Source of the DNA: DATCRE01 sp964235605
GTDB lineage: Bacteria; Bacteroidota; Bacteroidia; Cytophagales; Cyclobacteriaceae
DNA length: 64,000 nt
Reading direction: 5' to 3'
Assembly: GCA_964235605.1 (NCBI GenBank)
Contig: CAXSCR010000013.1
Coordinates: forward strand, 15,460 to 79,459
The translations under genes and the position numbers were made by a program. Within the stretch, counting starts at the first letter, position 1. Every line of letters starts with the position of its first letter. Under the pieces are notes generated by a model. It saw only the letters and a list, made by a program, of their open reading frames with translations. It made no database searches and had not been told where the DNA came from. This document shows positions 63,253-64,000 of the stretch, piece after piece.

Positions 63253-63370
63253 TGTAGCCCTGACTATAATAACGCCCATCTCAAAACGTACGTTTAACTT
63301 TCAATTCATTAACGCTACCCTGGGCATCTACTAAATCAGAAGCTAAATTCTTCATTGATTCTCCAATGAA
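63253..63370. repeat. ~118-bp duplicated segment, copy 1 (copy 2 at 63801-63920)
   Basis: Both copies contain GTAGCCCTGA, CATCTCAAAA(C/G)GTA, TAAATCAGAAGC / TAAAGCAGACGC, and end AATTCTTC(A/T)...ATTCTCCA. They are clearly related but diverged by many substitutions and small indels. On the minus strand copy 1 can encode MKNLASDLVDAQGSVNELKV, and copy 2 a broken version, so the element may be the 3' end of an old gene. Confidence 0.55.
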
Positions 63371-63596
63371 ATCAATCATTTTTTTACTCGATTTTAGTCA
63401 GACCATAATGATTTTAGCGACCAATGATTTACATATTATATTATTGTTGTCAGGGCAAAATTGAAAGACGCTGTACCGCTCCTTACAGGCTTCAAGAATC
63501 TTGCAAATAATGACAGCGAGATGCACGGAGCAGATAAGTGCCACTGCGCGGAATTAAATTATGTGCAGAGACTAAAATTGTAGTCCTTGCAGAGAG

Positions 63597-63699
63597 AAAA
63601 TTGTAATGATCGTGGCGCTGATTGCGCCACGATCATTACAATTTTTTATAACCAGCATTTTGTCTGGCGCTTCTGGCGCCAGACAAAATGCTGATTTTT
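63597..63699 (+). terminator. Two adjacent perfect long hairpins, each followed by a T run
   Basis: Hairpin 1 has a 22-bp perfect stem (63597-63618 with 63624-63645; loop TGATT). Hairpin 2 has an 18-bp perfect stem (63653-63670 with 63676-63693; loop TTCTG). Both stems close with GGCGC at the loop and both are followed by six T on the plus strand. No plus-strand gene is nearby. Confidence 0.6.
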
Positions 63700-63734
63700 T
63701 ATGCGCGCCTGAGAGTTTGATTTGAAATGCTTAC

Positions 63735-63790
63735 GGCCCTTCGCGCATCTTCAAAGCACTAACCATGGAATACAATCTTATCGCTACGAT
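63735..63790 (-). pseudogene. Scrap of a second BNR-like gene
   Basis: On the minus strand this reads RLYSMVSALKMREGP-stop, closely matching KLYSMVGAAKMREGI in the gene at 62284-62748. Nothing else of the gene remains in frame. Confidence 0.6.
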
Positions 63791-63800
63791 TATTTGCAAA

Positions 63801-63920
63801 TGGTAGCCCTGAACTGAAATAAGACTTCATCTCAAAAGGTATGTTTTAAACTTTTATTACATTAGGCTAACTGGCTACCTGCTAAAGCAGACGCTGAATT
63901 CTTCTCTAATTCTCCAAATG
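63801..63920. repeat. ~120-bp duplicated segment, copy 2
   Basis: This is the counterpart of 63253-63370, with the same word order. Together with the BNR scrap beside it, it suggests that a larger block was once duplicated here and has since decayed. The remaining DNA to 64000 shows no gene. Confidence 0.5.
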
Positions 63921-64000
63921 AAAATAATCATATTTACCCTGTTTTTAGAATAAAACTGTAGAGCTATTTCAGGCGTACATATAAAAATCTTGCGCGATGC

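Overview
The window looks like a chromosomal segment of a Bacteroidota bacterium, most likely of the order Cytophagales. This rests on the AT-rich sequence, TTG-N19-21-TAnnTTTG-type promoters, many lipobox signal peptides, an FG-GAP/ASPIC lipoprotein, a DnaE with an N-terminal exonuclease domain, a b558-type SdhC, and a large flexirubin / aryl-polyene gene cluster. No rRNA, tRNA or CRISPR array was seen.

Layout. 0-5.3 kb: sdhC and, divergently, an exonuclease-DnaE fusion. 5.3-15 kb is accessory and decaying: two paralogous lipoproteins (duplicated together with their upstream DNA), a probable group II intron scrap, a broken ECF sigma gene, a small secreted protein, a 1106-aa FG-GAP/ASPIC lipoprotein and a frameshifted scrap of a second one. 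15-28.9 kb is mostly housekeeping: pgk, pfkA, ahcY, a sigma-54 response regulator facing a hybrid histidine kinase, a beta-barrel-like protein, trxA, and nadA-nadB. 28.9-31.8 kb is repeat-rich: a terminator hairpin, a 172-bp tandem repeat interrupted by a 353-bp internally deleted IS (MITE-like), a REP-like inverted pair, a Nudix gene and a ~500-bp array built on 'AGCTAGC'-like words. 31.8-35.8 kb: Sua5/TsaC, an FrnE-like DsbA, a BNR protein and a coiled-coil lipoprotein. 35.9-36.2 kb: three spaced copies of a hairpin element with a conserved G6 loop and co-varying stems.

36.9-62.1 kb is one 25-kb block, all on the minus strand, of about 21 tightly packed and often overlapping genes. Transcribed from right to left it encodes an aromatic ammonia-lyase, FabG-like ketoreductase, ketosynthase, ACP, LpxL-like acyltransferase, hotdog dehydratase, thioesterase, second ketosynthase, methyltransferase, halogenase-like flavoenzyme, degenerate KS-like protein, second ACP, third ketosynthase, inactive KS (chain-length-factor-like), membrane polysaccharide deacetylase, LolA, lipoprotein, FabZ-like dehydratase, GT2 with DUF2062 (split by an A10 run), an MMPL-acyltransferase-methyltransferase triple fusion, a CrtI-like oxidoreductase, a C45-type Ntn acyltransferase, AcpS and a PaaK-like ligase. 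Together they would deaminate tyrosine to 4-coumarate, activate and load it, extend it to an aryl polyene, decorate the ring, and move or attach the product at the envelope. The dialkylresorcinol genes darA/darB of classical flexirubin loci are not visible here.

62.2-64 kb is again decaying: a truncated BNR-like gene and a fragment of a paralogue, an orphan possibly immunity-like gene, a duplicated ~120-bp segment and two adjacent perfect hairpins.

The most unusual signals are (1) heptanucleotide repeat arrays that run in frame through the signal-peptide regions of two neighbouring cluster genes, (2) the three-copy structured hairpin array, (3) the A10 frameshift between GT2 and DUF2062, and (4) the triple-domain fusion protein.
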